Assembly (NCBI RefSeq): GCF_002292295.1 | Contig: NZ_DBBS01000008.1 | Span: 18,463-82,462, forward strand | Reading direction: 5' to 3' | Source of the DNA: Sphingomonas sp. UBA978 | Lineage (GTDB): Bacteria; Pseudomonadota; Alphaproteobacteria; Sphingomonadales; Sphingomonadaceae | Length of the DNA: 64,000 nucleotides | In this document: in pieces, positions 46,482 to 55,523 of the stretch | Layout: the number at the start of each line of letters is the position of its first letter | Numbering within the stretch: the first letter of the stretch is position 1 | Position numbers and translations under genes: made by a program | The notes under the pieces: generated by a model | Database searches by the model: none | Seen by the model: the letters and a program-made list of their open reading frames with translations, nothing else | What the model was told of the DNA's origin: nothing

Positions 46482-46496
46482 GAACAAGAGGGGAAC
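46482..46496 (-). promoter_or_regulatory. Alphaproteobacterial LexA (SOS) box upstream of recA
   Basis: GAAC-AAGAGGG-GAAC on the plus strand reads GTTC-N7-GTTC towards recA. This direct repeat is the known LexA site of alphaproteobacteria, unlike the CTG-N10-CAG site of gammaproteobacteria. It lies between the ispE stop and the recA start, 78 bases upstream of the recA ATG. Confidence 0.85.
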
Positions 46497-46531
46497 TTTT
46501 GCCGACGATCGAACAGGTTGGAACCGCCGTG

Positions 46532-47362
46532 CTAGGTCAGCGTGGTGGCGAGCGTCCACCATTGCGGCATCGCCGCAGCCGCCGAGTCGCGCGCGCCGGC
46601 ATCGTCGAACAGCGCGAAGCAGGTGGCGCCGCTGCCCGACATGCGCGCGAGCCGCACGCCGTCGGCTCCCTCCAACGCTGCCAACACGTCGGCGATCACC
46701 GGCGCCAGTGCCAGCGCGGCTGGCTGGAGGTCGTTGCGGCCGGCGATGGCGCGGGCGAGCAAATCGCCTTCGCCCGCGATGCCGCCGCGATCCTTCCCGT
46801 CCCAGCGGGCGAAGACCGCACCGGTCGACACCGCGACGCCGGGGTTGACCAGCAGCAGAGGGGTGCCGGCAAGCCCCTGCACCGGGATCAATGCCTCGCC
46901 CTTGCCGGTGCCGAGCGTGGTGCGCCCCAGCAGGCAGGCGGGAACGTCGGCACCGAGGCGTTCGGCGATCACGAACAGGCGGGGGTCTGCGGGCGCGATC
47001 GCGTGCAGCCTCGCGAGCGCGCGGAGCGTGGCGGCGGCATCGGCCGACCCGCCGCCGATGCCGCTCGCGATCGGCAGATGCTTGTCGAGCGTGATGGCAT
47101 GCGCCTGCCGGACGTCGAAGGTGTCGCAAAAAGCGTGTGCCGCCGTCTCGACCAGATTTCGCGCGCCGCTGGCAGGCGCCTGCAGCGCCGCGGCGAAGGG
47201 GCCGATGACATGAAAACTGTCGGCCACCGCCGGCGTCACCGTCACCGTGTCGCCGTGGGCGGTGAAGGCGAACAAGGTTTCCAACTCGTGATAGCCGTCC
47301 GGGCGGCGGTGGCGGACGTGGAGGGCGAGGTTGATCTTGGCGGGGGCGCGTTCGACGATCAC
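46532..47362 (-). CDS. ispE: 4-diphosphocytidyl-2-C-methyl-D-erythritol kinase IspE
   Basis: The fourth enzyme of the MEP isoprenoid pathway, phosphorylating CDP-ME at the 2-hydroxyl. The 276-residue GHMP kinase has APAKINLALHV at the N-terminus, the ATP loop LPIASGIGGGSADAAATL and the third motif MSGSGATCFALF. The start is GTG 47362, which overlaps the TPR gene stop by 4 bases (GTGA); longer open frame upstream is not used. Normal family length and complete motifs. Confidence 0.95.
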   Translation of the reverse strand: MIVERAPAKINLALHVRHRRPDGYHELETLFAFTAHGDTVTVTPAVADSFHVIGPFAAALQAPASGARNLVETAAHAFCDTFDVRQAHAITLDKHLPIASGIGGGSADAAATLRALARLHAIAPADPRLFVIAERLGADVPACLLGRTTLGTGKGEALIPVQGLAGTPLLLVNPGVAVSTGAVFARWDGKDRGGIAGEGDLLARAIAGRNDLQPAALALAPVIADVLAALEGADGVRLARMSGSGATCFALFDDAGARDSAAAAMPQWWTLATTLT

Positions 47363-48969
47363 TTGGCGGGCAATCCCTGGACGATCTTGGTGGACAGGCG
47401 CGCCTGGTCGGCCGCATCCGCCGTGAGCGCGGCGGCACGCCAGGCGTAGCGCGCCTCGTACCGGCGGCCGACGGTCCAGTACAGGTCGCCGAGGTGTTCG
47501 CCGATCTCCGCATTGATCGGGTCGCCCGCGGCAGCACGCTCGATCAGCGGCATCGCCCGCCCGGTATCGCCGTTGATGAAATAGGCCCAGCCCAGCGAAT
47601 CGGCGATCGACGCATCGTCCGGCTTCAGCGCGCGGGCGCGTTCCAGCATCGCGATCGACTCCCGCACGTCGATGCCGCGTTCCGCCTGCGCATAGCCGAG
47701 ATAGTTGAGCGCCAGCGGCTCGCGCGGCGCGATCGCCACCGCCTTCTGCAACGCCCCGCGCGCGCCGGGCCAGTCGCCCGCCTGTTCCAGCGCACCGCCA
47801 TATTGCAGCCAGGCTGTCCATTCCGCCGGATCGGCATCGAGGACCCGCCGATACCAGCCGGCGGCGTCGGCATGGCGGTTCGCGGCGGTCAGCCGGTCGG
47901 CATAGGTCTGCCAGTCGGCCGCGGTCGCGCCGTCGCGCGCTGCGGCGCTGCAGGCGAGCGCCAGCGCCTCGTCGTCGCTGCCGGCGTTGGCGAGGATCGT
48001 AATCCGCGCCGCCGCCGCGGTCGTCGCAAAGGGGCTGGCGGCGGGCATCGCGTCCAGCGTCGCCAGTGCCAGCGCGGTGGCGCCATCCTTGGCGAGGGCC
48101 GAGGCGAGCAGCAGCCGCGCTCGGTCGTTGGCGGGATTGGCGATCAACGCGGTCCGGGACAGAGCGATCGACAGCGCCGGCGCATCCTGTTCGGCGAGAT
48201 CGCTGGCGATCCGGCCGAGCAGCCGCGACACGCCGAAGCCAAGCGTCGGCTTCGCCGGCGTCCCCTGCCGCAGCGCCGCGAAGACGGGATCGCCGCCCGC
48301 GAGCAGCGTGCGCGCCCGATCGGCATGGCCGTTGCCGAACAGCAATTGCGCCGCGGACAGGCGCAGGTCGATCGGCGATCCGGTTTCGCGCAGCGCCTGC
48401 ACCGCCGCCAGCCCGCCGTCGACGTCGCCCCGCGCAATCTGGAGCAATGCGGCGGTTTCGGCGGCGAGGCGCTGGGTAACGGGGTTCTTGCCCGCCCCCG
48501 CGGCGGCCAGCGCGGGTGCCGGGTTCTGCCCGCGATCATAAGCGATCCAGGCGCGCAGCGACGGGCCGAGCACCCCGAGCGGAGTCGCGGCGAGAGCGGC
48601 GACCGCCTGTTCCGCCGCAACGGCATCGTTGCGCGATGCGGCGATGGCGAGCGGCAGCAACGGCAGGTCTGCGGGCGCATCGGCGGTGCCGCGCAGCACC
48701 GCGGCGGCGCGTGTCGCGAGCGCGATGTCGTTCGTCGCCAGCGCCTCGCGATAGGCGCGCGCGGCGATGGCGGTGCTGGTCGGCGCGCCGGCCAGCGCGC
48801 GGGCATAGCCGGCGGCGGCGATCACGCTCCGGCCGTCCGCATCGGCGGCGCGCGCCTTCAGATAATCGGCGATACGGGACGTATCGGCCCCCGCCGGCGC
48901 GATCGCGCCAAGGCTGAGGACCGATGCGAGGAACAGACGCTTACATGTTGGGATAGTTCGGGCCTCCAC
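47359..48969 (-). CDS. Exported TPR protein
   Basis: A 536-residue product with a signal peptide (RLFLASVLSLGAIAPAGA) and many tetratricopeptide-type helical pairs, the clearest in the C-terminal third: LNYLGYAQAERGIDVRESIAM, ADSLGWAYFINGDTGRAMPLIERA read in parts and EIGEHLGDLYWTVGRRYEARYAW. No catalytic motif is seen. The start appears to be GTG 48969, inside the last 29 bases of the ETF-QO gene; no ATG precedes the signal sequence in this frame. It is coupled to ispE downstream. Confidence 0.87.
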   Translation of the reverse strand: MEARTIPTCKRLFLASVLSLGAIAPAGADTSRIADYLKARAADADGRSVIAAAGYARALAGAPTSTAIAARAYREALATNDIALATRAAAVLRGTADAPADLPLLPLAIAASRNDAVAAEQAVAALAATPLGVLGPSLRAWIAYDRGQNPAPALAAAGAGKNPVTQRLAAETAALLQIARGDVDGGLAAVQALRETGSPIDLRLSAAQLLFGNGHADRARTLLAGGDPVFAALRQGTPAKPTLGFGVSRLLGRIASDLAEQDAPALSIALSRTALIANPANDRARLLLASALAKDGATALALATLDAMPAASPFATTAAAARITILANAGSDDEALALACSAAARDGATAADWQTYADRLTAANRHADAAGWYRRVLDADPAEWTAWLQYGGALEQAGDWPGARGALQKAVAIAPREPLALNYLGYAQAERGIDVRESIAMLERARALKPDDASIADSLGWAYFINGDTGRAMPLIERAAAGDPINAEIGEHLGDLYWTVGRRYEARYAWRAAALTADAADQARLSTKIVQGLPAK

Positions 48970-50596
48970 CGCCCTCGGGTACGACCCAGTTGATGTTCTG
49001 GGTTGGGTCTTTGATGTCGCAGGTCTTGCAGTGGACGCAGTTCTGCGCGTTGATGACGAATTTCGGATCGCCGGTATCCTGACCCACGATCTCGTAAACG
49101 CCGGCGGGGCAATAGCGTTGCGCAGGCTCGTCGTACATCGGCAGGTCGTATTCGACCGGCACGTCGGGGTCCTTCAGCGTCAGGTGGACCGGCTGGTCCT
49201 CCTCATGATTGGTGTTCGACAGGAACACCGAGGACAGGCGGTCGAAGGTCAGCACGCCGTCGGGCTTGGGATAGACCGGCGGCTTGACCATGTCCTTGCG
49301 CCACAGGCTCTCATGGTCGGGATGATGCTTCATCGTGAACGGCATCTTGATGCCGAAATGCTCGAGCCACATGGTGACGCCGGCGAGGCCCGAGCCGAGG
49401 AAGTCGCCGAATTTCTTGACCAGCGGCACGACGTTGCGGACGACCGACAGCTCCTTGTGCAGCCACGATGCCTCGAACGCCGCCGGATAGGCGACCAGTT
49501 CGTCATGTTCGCGCTGCGACAGGATCGCGTCCGCCGCGGCCTCCGCCGCCATCATGCCCGACTTCATCGCGCCGTGCGTGCCCTTCAGCCGCGGCACGTT
49601 GAGGAAGCCCGCCGAACAGCCGATCAGCGCGCCGCCCGGGAAGACCAGCTTCGGGATCGACTGCAGGCCGCCGTCGTTGATCGCACGCGCGCCATAGGAG
49701 ACGCGCTTGCCGCCCTTGAGGATCGCCGCGATCTCGGGATGCGTCTTCCACTTCTGCATCTCCTGGAACGGAGACAGATAGGGATTGCTGTAGTTGAGCC
49801 AGGTGACGAAGCCGAGGCTGACCTGTCCGTTCGCCTGATGGTACAGCCAGCTGCCGCCATTGGCGTCGTCGCCGAGCGGCCAGCCCTGCGTATGGATGAC
49901 CCGCCCGGGGCTGTGCAGTGCGGGATCGATGTCCCACAATTCCTTGATGCCGAGGCCATAGACCTGCGGCTGCGCATCCTTCGCCAGATCGAATGTGCGG
50001 ATCACCTCCTTGGTCAGATGACCGCGGACGCCCTCCGCGAAGAAGGTGTATTTGGCGTGGAGTTCGAGCCCCGGCGTGTAATCGCCCTTGTGCGTGCCGT
50101 CGCGGGCGACGCCCATGTCGCCGGTGGCGACGCCCTTCACCCGGCCCTGCTCGTCGAACAGGATCTCCGCCGCGGCGAAGCCGGGGAAGATCTCGACGCC
50201 CAGTTCCTCGGCCTTGCCCGCCAGCCAGCGGCACAGGTTGCCCAGGCTGCCGGTATAGGTGCCCTTGTTGTGCATGAACGGCGGGGTGAGGAATTCGGGC
50301 AGGTTGCGTTTGGTCGTCGCGGTCAGCACCCAGTGGTGGTTCTCCGTCACCGGCACCTCGGCGAGCGGACAGCCCTGCTCGCGCCAGTCGGGCAGCAGTT
50401 CGTCGAGGCTGCGCGGGTCGATGACCGCGCCCGACAGGATATGCGCGCCGACCTCCGAGCCCTTTTCCAGCACGCAGACCGACAGATCCGCGCCCTTTTC
50501 CGCGGCGACCTGCTTGAAGCGGATCGCCGCCGACAGCCCCGCAGGGCCGGCGCCGACGATCACCACGTCATAGGGCATCGATTCACGTGTCGACAT
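48941..50596 (-). CDS. Electron transfer flavoprotein-ubiquinone oxidoreductase
   Basis: The inner-membrane flavo-iron-sulfur enzyme that passes electrons from ETF (fed by acyl-CoA and amino-acid dehydrogenases) to ubiquinone. The 551-residue protein has the FAD motif DVVIVGAGPAGLSAAIRFK, the ubiquinone-domain features, and C-terminal 4Fe-4S ligands in RYCPAGVYE and NCVHCKTCDIKDP. The start is one of two adjacent ATGs; 50596 is preferred over 50599. A palindromic candidate operator lies 101 bases upstream. The TPR gene begins inside its 3' end. Confidence 0.96.
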   Translation of the reverse strand: MSTRESMPYDVVIVGAGPAGLSAAIRFKQVAAEKGADLSVCVLEKGSEVGAHILSGAVIDPRSLDELLPDWREQGCPLAEVPVTENHHWVLTATTKRNLPEFLTPPFMHNKGTYTGSLGNLCRWLAGKAEELGVEIFPGFAAAEILFDEQGRVKGVATGDMGVARDGTHKGDYTPGLELHAKYTFFAEGVRGHLTKEVIRTFDLAKDAQPQVYGLGIKELWDIDPALHSPGRVIHTQGWPLGDDANGGSWLYHQANGQVSLGFVTWLNYSNPYLSPFQEMQKWKTHPEIAAILKGGKRVSYGARAINDGGLQSIPKLVFPGGALIGCSAGFLNVPRLKGTHGAMKSGMMAAEAAADAILSQREHDELVAYPAAFEASWLHKELSVVRNVVPLVKKFGDFLGSGLAGVTMWLEHFGIKMPFTMKHHPDHESLWRKDMVKPPVYPKPDGVLTFDRLSSVFLSNTNHEEDQPVHLTLKDPDVPVEYDLPMYDEPAQRYCPAGVYEIVGQDTGDPKFVINAQNCVHCKTCDIKDPTQNINWVVPEGGGGPNYPNM

Positions 50597-50696
50597 CATT
50601 CCACTCCCGCGGGACCAATTCTTGCTGTTGTCGGCGGCTTGAAAAGCGTTCAGGCGCAGGGCGACAACGTCTCGTCTCCGAACCGCGATCGGACAA

Positions 50697-50714
50697 GTTG
50701 ACGAAAACGTCAAC
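50697..50714. promoter_or_regulatory. Candidate operator GTTGACGAAAACGTCAAC
   Basis: A perfect palindrome with 7-base arms around AAAA in the divergent region between the ETF-QO gene and the UDG-like gene, just upstream of the latter. Its core TGACGAAAACGTCA is identical to that at 32761-32774. ETF-QO belongs to fatty-acid and branched-chain catabolism regulons in many proteobacteria, which gives one possible reading. The factor is not known to me. Confidence 0.55.
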
Positions 50715-50733
50715 CTACAGAAAAAGGGAATGC

Positions 50734-51468
50734 GTGGGGGCCGATCAACATCTCGACTGGATGAGCAGCGCCGCGAGCGCGCTCGACTGGTGGCAGGACG
50801 CGGGCGTCGACGTGCTCGTCGAGGATGCCCCCCGCGACTGGCTGGCCGAACCGATGGCGGCACCGGTGGCGTTCACCGCTTTGCCCCCGGCCGCGCCGGT
50901 GCATGTGCCGGCGGCACTGCCCGACACGCTCGCCGATTTCATCGCCTGGCGGCTGGGCGATGCGGTGCCGGAGGTCGAATGGCGCGGGGTGTCGATCGCG
51001 GCATCGGGTCCGGCGGACGCGGACGTCATGGTGCTGGTCGATTGCCCCGACAAGGACGACGGCGCGGCGGGAATGCTGATGACCGGCCAGACCGGTGCGC
51101 TGTTCGACCGGATGCTCGCCGCGATCGGCCTGTCGCGCGAGACGATCCACCTCGCCGCGGTGTGCGCGAGGCGCCCGGTGGCGGGGCGGATGCCGCGCGA
51201 AGTCGAGGCGCGGCTGGCGGAGATTTCCCGGCACCATATCGGCCTCGTCGCGCCCAAACGGCTGCTCCTGCTTGGCAATGCGGCGAGCCGTGCCATTCTG
51301 GGGGCGGAAATGCCGGGGACGCGCGGGTCTTTACACCCGTTTAACCATAGACGTGGTGAAACCGGCGTGGTCGCCAGCTTTCATCCGCGCTTCCTGATCG
51401 AGAAGCCGGCGGCGAAGGCGGAAGCCTGGAAGGATCTGCAATTGCTGATGGGGGGAGTATCCGCGTGA
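50734..51468 (+). CDS. Uracil-DNA glycosylase-superfamily protein with altered motifs
   Basis: A 244-residue protein that reads as a UDG-fold member: GQTGALFDRMLAAIGLSRETIHL aligns with the region after motif A of type 4 UDGs and LLLLGNAASRAILG with the following strand, and VVASFHPRFLIEKP is the C-terminal motif. Where type 4 enzymes have GEAPG and Fe-S cysteines, this has LVDCPDKDDGAAG and few cysteines, so activity is uncertain. The start is GTG 50734 after an AAGGGA site; the next ATG is 50761. It is coupled to the transglycosylase gene by GTGA. Confidence 0.78.
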   Translation: MGADQHLDWMSSAASALDWWQDAGVDVLVEDAPRDWLAEPMAAPVAFTALPPAAPVHVPAALPDTLADFIAWRLGDAVPEVEWRGVSIAASGPADADVMVLVDCPDKDDGAAGMLMTGQTGALFDRMLAAIGLSRETIHLAAVCARRPVAGRMPREVEARLAEISRHHIGLVAPKRLLLLGNAASRAILGAEMPGTRGSLHPFNHRRGETGVVASFHPRFLIEKPAAKAEAWKDLQLLMGGVSA

Positions 51469-53294
51469 CCCGCAAGCTGGCGCTGACGTTTGGAACGGCC
51501 GCGATGATGATGGCGGCGCTGCCCGCGGGCGCGGACCCGTCCGCGGCCCCCGCTGCCGACGCCAGACTGGCGGCGGTCGGCACCCCCGATCGCATTCCCG
51601 ACCAGCTCGATGCCGGTCAGCGCGAAGGCTATCGCGCGGTGTTTCAGGCGATCCGCGACGGCAAGTGGCAGGATGCGCAGATCGGGCTGGACGCGATGAA
51701 GCCCGGTCCGCTGCATGCGATCGCCCGCGCCGAACTCTATACCGCCAAGGGATCGCCGCGGATCGAGCTGGAACCGCTGATGGCGGTGCTCAACGAAGCG
51801 CCCGAACTGCCGCAGGCGGCGGACCTCGCCCGGCTCGCCAAAGCGCGCGGGGCGAGTGAATTGCCCCCCCTGCCCCAGGCGCAGCGGCTGATCTGGCAGG
51901 ATGGCGCCCCCCGCCGGGTGCGGGCGAAGGCGACCAAGAGCGACGAGATCGCGGCCGATCTGGCGACGAAGATGCAACCCTTCGTCAAGGCGGACATGGC
52001 GCTGGACGCGCAGGCGCTGCTCGACGCCACGCAGGGGCTGACGCCGGAAGCGCAGACCGAATGGCAGGCGAAGGTCGCCTGGATGTATTTCCTGACCGGC
52101 GACGACGCCAGCGCGCGCAGCATGGCGGCGAAGGCGGCGAACGGCGCGGGCGACTGGGCGGTGCAGGGCCGCTGGACGGGTTCGCTGGCGGCGTGGCGGC
52201 AGAACGACTGCGCCGCGGCGGAGAGCGGGTTCGAGGGCGTCGCGGCCCGCGCGACCGACGTCGATCTGCGCGCGGCGGCGCTCTATTGGGCATCGCGCGC
52301 CGATATCGTCTGCGGCCGGCCCGACAAGGTGCAGGCGCGGCTGCAGTCGGCGGCGCAGTTCTCCGAGAGCTTCTACGGCCAATTGTCGCGTCAGGCGCTG
52401 CTTATCAAGGACAAGGGCAAGCCCTCGACGCAGGTCGTCGCGGCGGACTGGGCGCGGCTCGACAAGCGGCCCAACATTCGCGTCGCCGCGGCGCTGGCGG
52501 AGATCGGAGAGACCGACCTCGCCGACAGCGTCGTGCGGCAGCAGGCACGGATCGGCGATCCGTCCGAATTCGGCAGCCTGGTCCGCGTCGCCGAGGCGCT
52601 GAGCCTGCCGGCGACGACGGTGTGGCTGGCGCACAATTGCCCGCAGGGCGTTGTCGCCACCGCGGAGGCGCGCTATCCGACGCCGAACTGGACGCCGTCG
52701 AGCGGTTGGCGCGTCGACAAGGCGCTGGTCTACGCCCACACGCTGGAAGAAAGCGGCTTCCGCAACAAGGTGGTCAGCCCGGCGGGCGCCTATGGTCTGA
52801 TGCAGATCATGCCCGCGGCGGCGACGGACTATTCGCGCGAGAAGGGCCTGCCGCTCGACAAATCGGCGCTGACCCGGCCGGCGACCAACATGGATATCGG
52901 CCAGCGGCATCTGGAGCGGCTGCGCGACATGGCCGGCGTGACCGGCGGGCTGCTGCCCAAGGTGATCGCCGCCTATAACGCGGGGCCGCGACCGGTCGGC
53001 GACTGGAACGCGATCGTCCACGATAACGGCGATCCCCTGCTCTATATCGAGAGCATCCCCTATTGGGAGACGCGCGGCTACGTCACGACCGTCCTGCGCA
53101 ATTACTGGATGTACGAGGCGCAGGGCGGGCGGAAGGCGTCGGTCAGCCGCTCCGCGCTCGCGCAGGGGCTGTGGCCGCGCTTTCCTGGCCTGCCCGGCGC
53201 CGCCGCGGTGCGCGTCGCCGCACGCCCGAGCGCGACGGCGATCGCGGTGAACGGCAGCGTCAGCCCGCAGTCGACCACCGTTTCGACGAACTGA
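51465..53294 (+). CDS. Lytic transglycosylase (SLT family), second copy
   Basis: A 609-residue exported murein transglycosylase, paralogous to the one at 13859. A signal peptide covers about residues 1-24. A long helical region is followed by an SLT domain in which the catalytic glutamate is residue 429 in LEESGFRNKVVSPAGAYG, with LMQIMPAAATDYS and VIAAYNAGPRPVGDW after it. The start is GTG 51465, overlapping the UDG-like gene stop (GTGA). Placement with a DNA-repair-like gene seems incidental. Confidence 0.94.
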   Translation: MTRKLALTFGTAAMMMAALPAGADPSAAPAADARLAAVGTPDRIPDQLDAGQREGYRAVFQAIRDGKWQDAQIGLDAMKPGPLHAIARAELYTAKGSPRIELEPLMAVLNEAPELPQAADLARLAKARGASELPPLPQAQRLIWQDGAPRRVRAKATKSDEIAADLATKMQPFVKADMALDAQALLDATQGLTPEAQTEWQAKVAWMYFLTGDDASARSMAAKAANGAGDWAVQGRWTGSLAAWRQNDCAAAESGFEGVAARATDVDLRAAALYWASRADIVCGRPDKVQARLQSAAQFSESFYGQLSRQALLIKDKGKPSTQVVAADWARLDKRPNIRVAAALAEIGETDLADSVVRQQARIGDPSEFGSLVRVAEALSLPATTVWLAHNCPQGVVATAEARYPTPNWTPSSGWRVDKALVYAHTLEESGFRNKVVSPAGAYGLMQIMPAAATDYSREKGLPLDKSALTRPATNMDIGQRHLERLRDMAGVTGGLLPKVIAAYNAGPRPVGDWNAIVHDNGDPLLYIESIPYWETRGYVTTVLRNYWMYEAQGGRKASVSRSALAQGLWPRFPGLPGAAAVRVAARPSATAIAVNGSVSPQSTTVSTN

Positions 53295-53298
53295 TCGC

Positions 53299-53316
53299 GG
53301 CCCGGCGTCGCGGGCC
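53299..53316. terminator. Hairpin after the second transglycosylase gene
   Basis: GGCCCG / CGGGCC arms around a 6-base loop lie between the transglycosylase stop and the 3' end of the convergent small gene. No T-tract follows, so this is a tentative terminator. Confidence 0.4.
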
Positions 53317-53322
53317 CGGCAG

Positions 53323-53655
53323 TCAGCTTCGCCGCGTCACCGTCAGCACCCCCGCGGTGCCTTCACGCGTCGGCCGCAGCACCAGACGGAAACCACCGCC
53401 GGCCGGCCGCCGGCCGACGAGGATGCGCGCGCTCGACGTCGTCTCGTAACCCGCCCGCCGTGCCGCGACGGCATAAGCGGCACGGAACGCCGCCGGCGGC
53501 AACGGGCTCGCGATGCGGTACACGTCCGCCTGCTCGCGCCGCTTCGGCACCGTCGCGATGTCCATGCCGACCAGCAACGTGCCGTCGGGCGGCGTCACGC
53601 CACCGACCGGGGGCAGCAGCGCGCTTGCGACCAGAATCAGCCATGCAAGGATCAT
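53323..53655 (-). CDS. Small hypothetical protein with N-terminal hydrophobic segment
   Basis: A 110-residue product of unknown family. The N-terminus MILAWLILVASALLPPVGG is a signal peptide or membrane anchor. The rest is basic and beta-rich with a repeated Arg/Gly pattern (RILVGRRPAGGGFRLVLRPTREG read in parts). A GGGAG site precedes ATG 53655; a GTG three bases upstream is the alternative start. It faces the transglycosylase gene tail to tail. Confidence 0.6.
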   Translation of the reverse strand: MILAWLILVASALLPPVGGVTPPDGTLLVGMDIATVPKRREQADVYRIASPLPPAAFRAAYAVAARRAGYETTSSARILVGRRPAGGGFRLVLRPTREGTAGVLTVTRRS

Positions 53656-53820
53656 CACGGGCTCCCATAAGGCGCGCCGAGGCTAAGCGCGCCCCGCCGC
53701 CGGAGCAACGACGGCCGCGGCAATCATTCATCACGCGCACGGGATTGCCCTCGCTGATGCGTCCGGTATGGTTTCGCCGATGAGGAGGCGCGGTCAGCGC
53801 CCTGTTCTTAGGAGGAAGCG

Positions 53821-55413
53821 ATGCTCGGCGGGATGCAGGATTTCGAACTTCGGGTATCGACGCTGATCGACCATGCCGCGCGCGAGCACGGGACCCGCGA
53901 GATCGTCACCCGCTGGGCCGACGGCAGCGAATCGCGCAGCGACTGGCGCGGCGTGGCGCATGACGCGCGGCGGCTGGCACAGGCGCTCGAGCGGCTCGGC
54001 TGCAGGCCCGGCGACCGGATCGCGACGCTGGCGATGAACCACGGCCACCACCTCGCCGCCTGGTATGGCGCGATCGGCATGGGCGGGGTGATCCACACGA
54101 TCAACCCGCGCCTGTTCGACGACCAGCTCGTCTATATCGCCAACCATGCCGAAGACCGCGTGCTGTTCTACGACCGCGCCTTCCAGCCGATCGTCGACCG
54201 GTTGCGCGATCGCTGGACGACGATCGACCATTATGTCGTGATGGACGGCGACGGCCCCGGCACCTTTCGCGCGCTGATCGAGGCGGAGGACGGCGATTAC
54301 GCCTGGGTCGAGGGCGGCGAGCGCGAACCGTGCATGCTCTGTTACACCAGCGGCACGACCGGCAACCCCAAGGGCGTGCTGTACGAGCATCGATCGACGC
54401 TGCTGCATGCGATGCTGGTCGTGTCCCCCGCCGTCCTGTCGCTGTCGTCGGCATCGGTGCTGCTGCCGGTGGTGCCGATGTTCCACGCCGCGGCCTGGGG
54501 CACGCCGTTCGCCGCACCGCTGGCAGGCGCCAAGCTGGTCTTTTCCGCGGTGAACGATGCGAAGGTGCTCTGCGACCTGATGAACCGCGAGGGCGTCACC
54601 ATCTCCTCGGGCGTGCCGACGGTGTGGCTGGCCCTGTTCGCGCATATCGACGCGACCGGCGATACGCCGCGCGCGCTCCGGCTGGCGACGATCGGCGGGT
54701 CGGCGGCGCCGCGCGCGATGATCGAGCGGCTGATGGATATGGGCGTCGAGGTGAAGCACCTGTGGGGAATGACCGAAACCTCGCCGGTCGCGACCGCGGG
54801 CGCGCCGCCGCTCGGCTGGGAAGACTGGCCGAAGGATCGCAAGCTCGATTTCCTGATGAAGCAGGGCCAGATCCCGTTCGGCATCGAACTGACGGTGATC
54901 GGCGACGACGGCAGCCACCTGCCCCGCGACGGCAGCAGCGCCGGGCGGCTGCACATCCGCGGGCCGTGGATCGTGAAGCGCTATTTCGGGGCGGAGGCGG
55001 AGGCGATCGACGCGGACGGCTGGTTCGACACCGGCGACGTCGCGGTGATCCATCCGGACGGCACGATGCAGATCACCGACCGGTCGAAGGACGTCATCAA
55101 ATCGGGCGGCGAATGGATCAGCTCGGTCGACCTCGAAAATGCCGCGATCGGCTGCCCCGGGGTCGCCGAGGCGGCGGCGATCGGGATCGCGCATCCCAAA
55201 TGGGACGAGCGCCCGCTGCTGATCGTCGTCCGCAAACCGGACAGCCAGGTGGGCGAGCATGAGATCGTCGCGCATCTCTCCGGCATGGTGGCGAAATGGT
55301 GGCTGCCCGATGCGGTCGTGTTCGTCGACAGCCTGCCGCACACCGCCACCGGCAAGCTGCTCAAGACCGCGCTGCGCGACCAGTTCAAGGATTACCGGCT
55401 GGTCGCCGCCTGA
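53821..55413 (+). CDS. Long-chain-fatty-acid-CoA ligase (AMP-forming, FadD-like)
   Basis: Activates a fatty acid to acyl-CoA through an acyl-adenylate. The 530-residue protein shows the P-loop-like YTSGTTGNPKGVLYEH, the adenine-binding WGMTETSP, the DTGDVAVIHPDG motif and the C-terminal lysine in HTATGKLLKTALRDQF. The closest described pattern is medium/long-chain acyl-CoA synthetases. A strong AGGAGGAAG site precedes ATG 53821. The gene stands alone; it could feed beta-oxidation together with the ETF-QO encoded 3 kb upstream, but that is inference. Confidence 0.93.
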   Translation: MLGGMQDFELRVSTLIDHAAREHGTREIVTRWADGSESRSDWRGVAHDARRLAQALERLGCRPGDRIATLAMNHGHHLAAWYGAIGMGGVIHTINPRLFDDQLVYIANHAEDRVLFYDRAFQPIVDRLRDRWTTIDHYVVMDGDGPGTFRALIEAEDGDYAWVEGGEREPCMLCYTSGTTGNPKGVLYEHRSTLLHAMLVVSPAVLSLSSASVLLPVVPMFHAAAWGTPFAAPLAGAKLVFSAVNDAKVLCDLMNREGVTISSGVPTVWLALFAHIDATGDTPRALRLATIGGSAAPRAMIERLMDMGVEVKHLWGMTETSPVATAGAPPLGWEDWPKDRKLDFLMKQGQIPFGIELTVIGDDGSHLPRDGSSAGRLHIRGPWIVKRYFGAEAEAIDADGWFDTGDVAVIHPDGTMQITDRSKDVIKSGGEWISSVDLENAAIGCPGVAEAAAIGIAHPKWDERPLLIVVRKPDSQVGEHEIVAHLSGMVAKWWLPDAVVFVDSLPHTATGKLLKTALRDQFKDYRLVAA

Positions 55414-55523
55414 TCGCCCGGGCCGCCGCCCGACGCTCTTGCCGTCGATCGGGAAGCCTTGGTTTGCCGCCGCCTGTCGATCAAGGGCTGACTTTTGTCG
55501 CGCCCGGCCTCTAAGGTCCGTGC

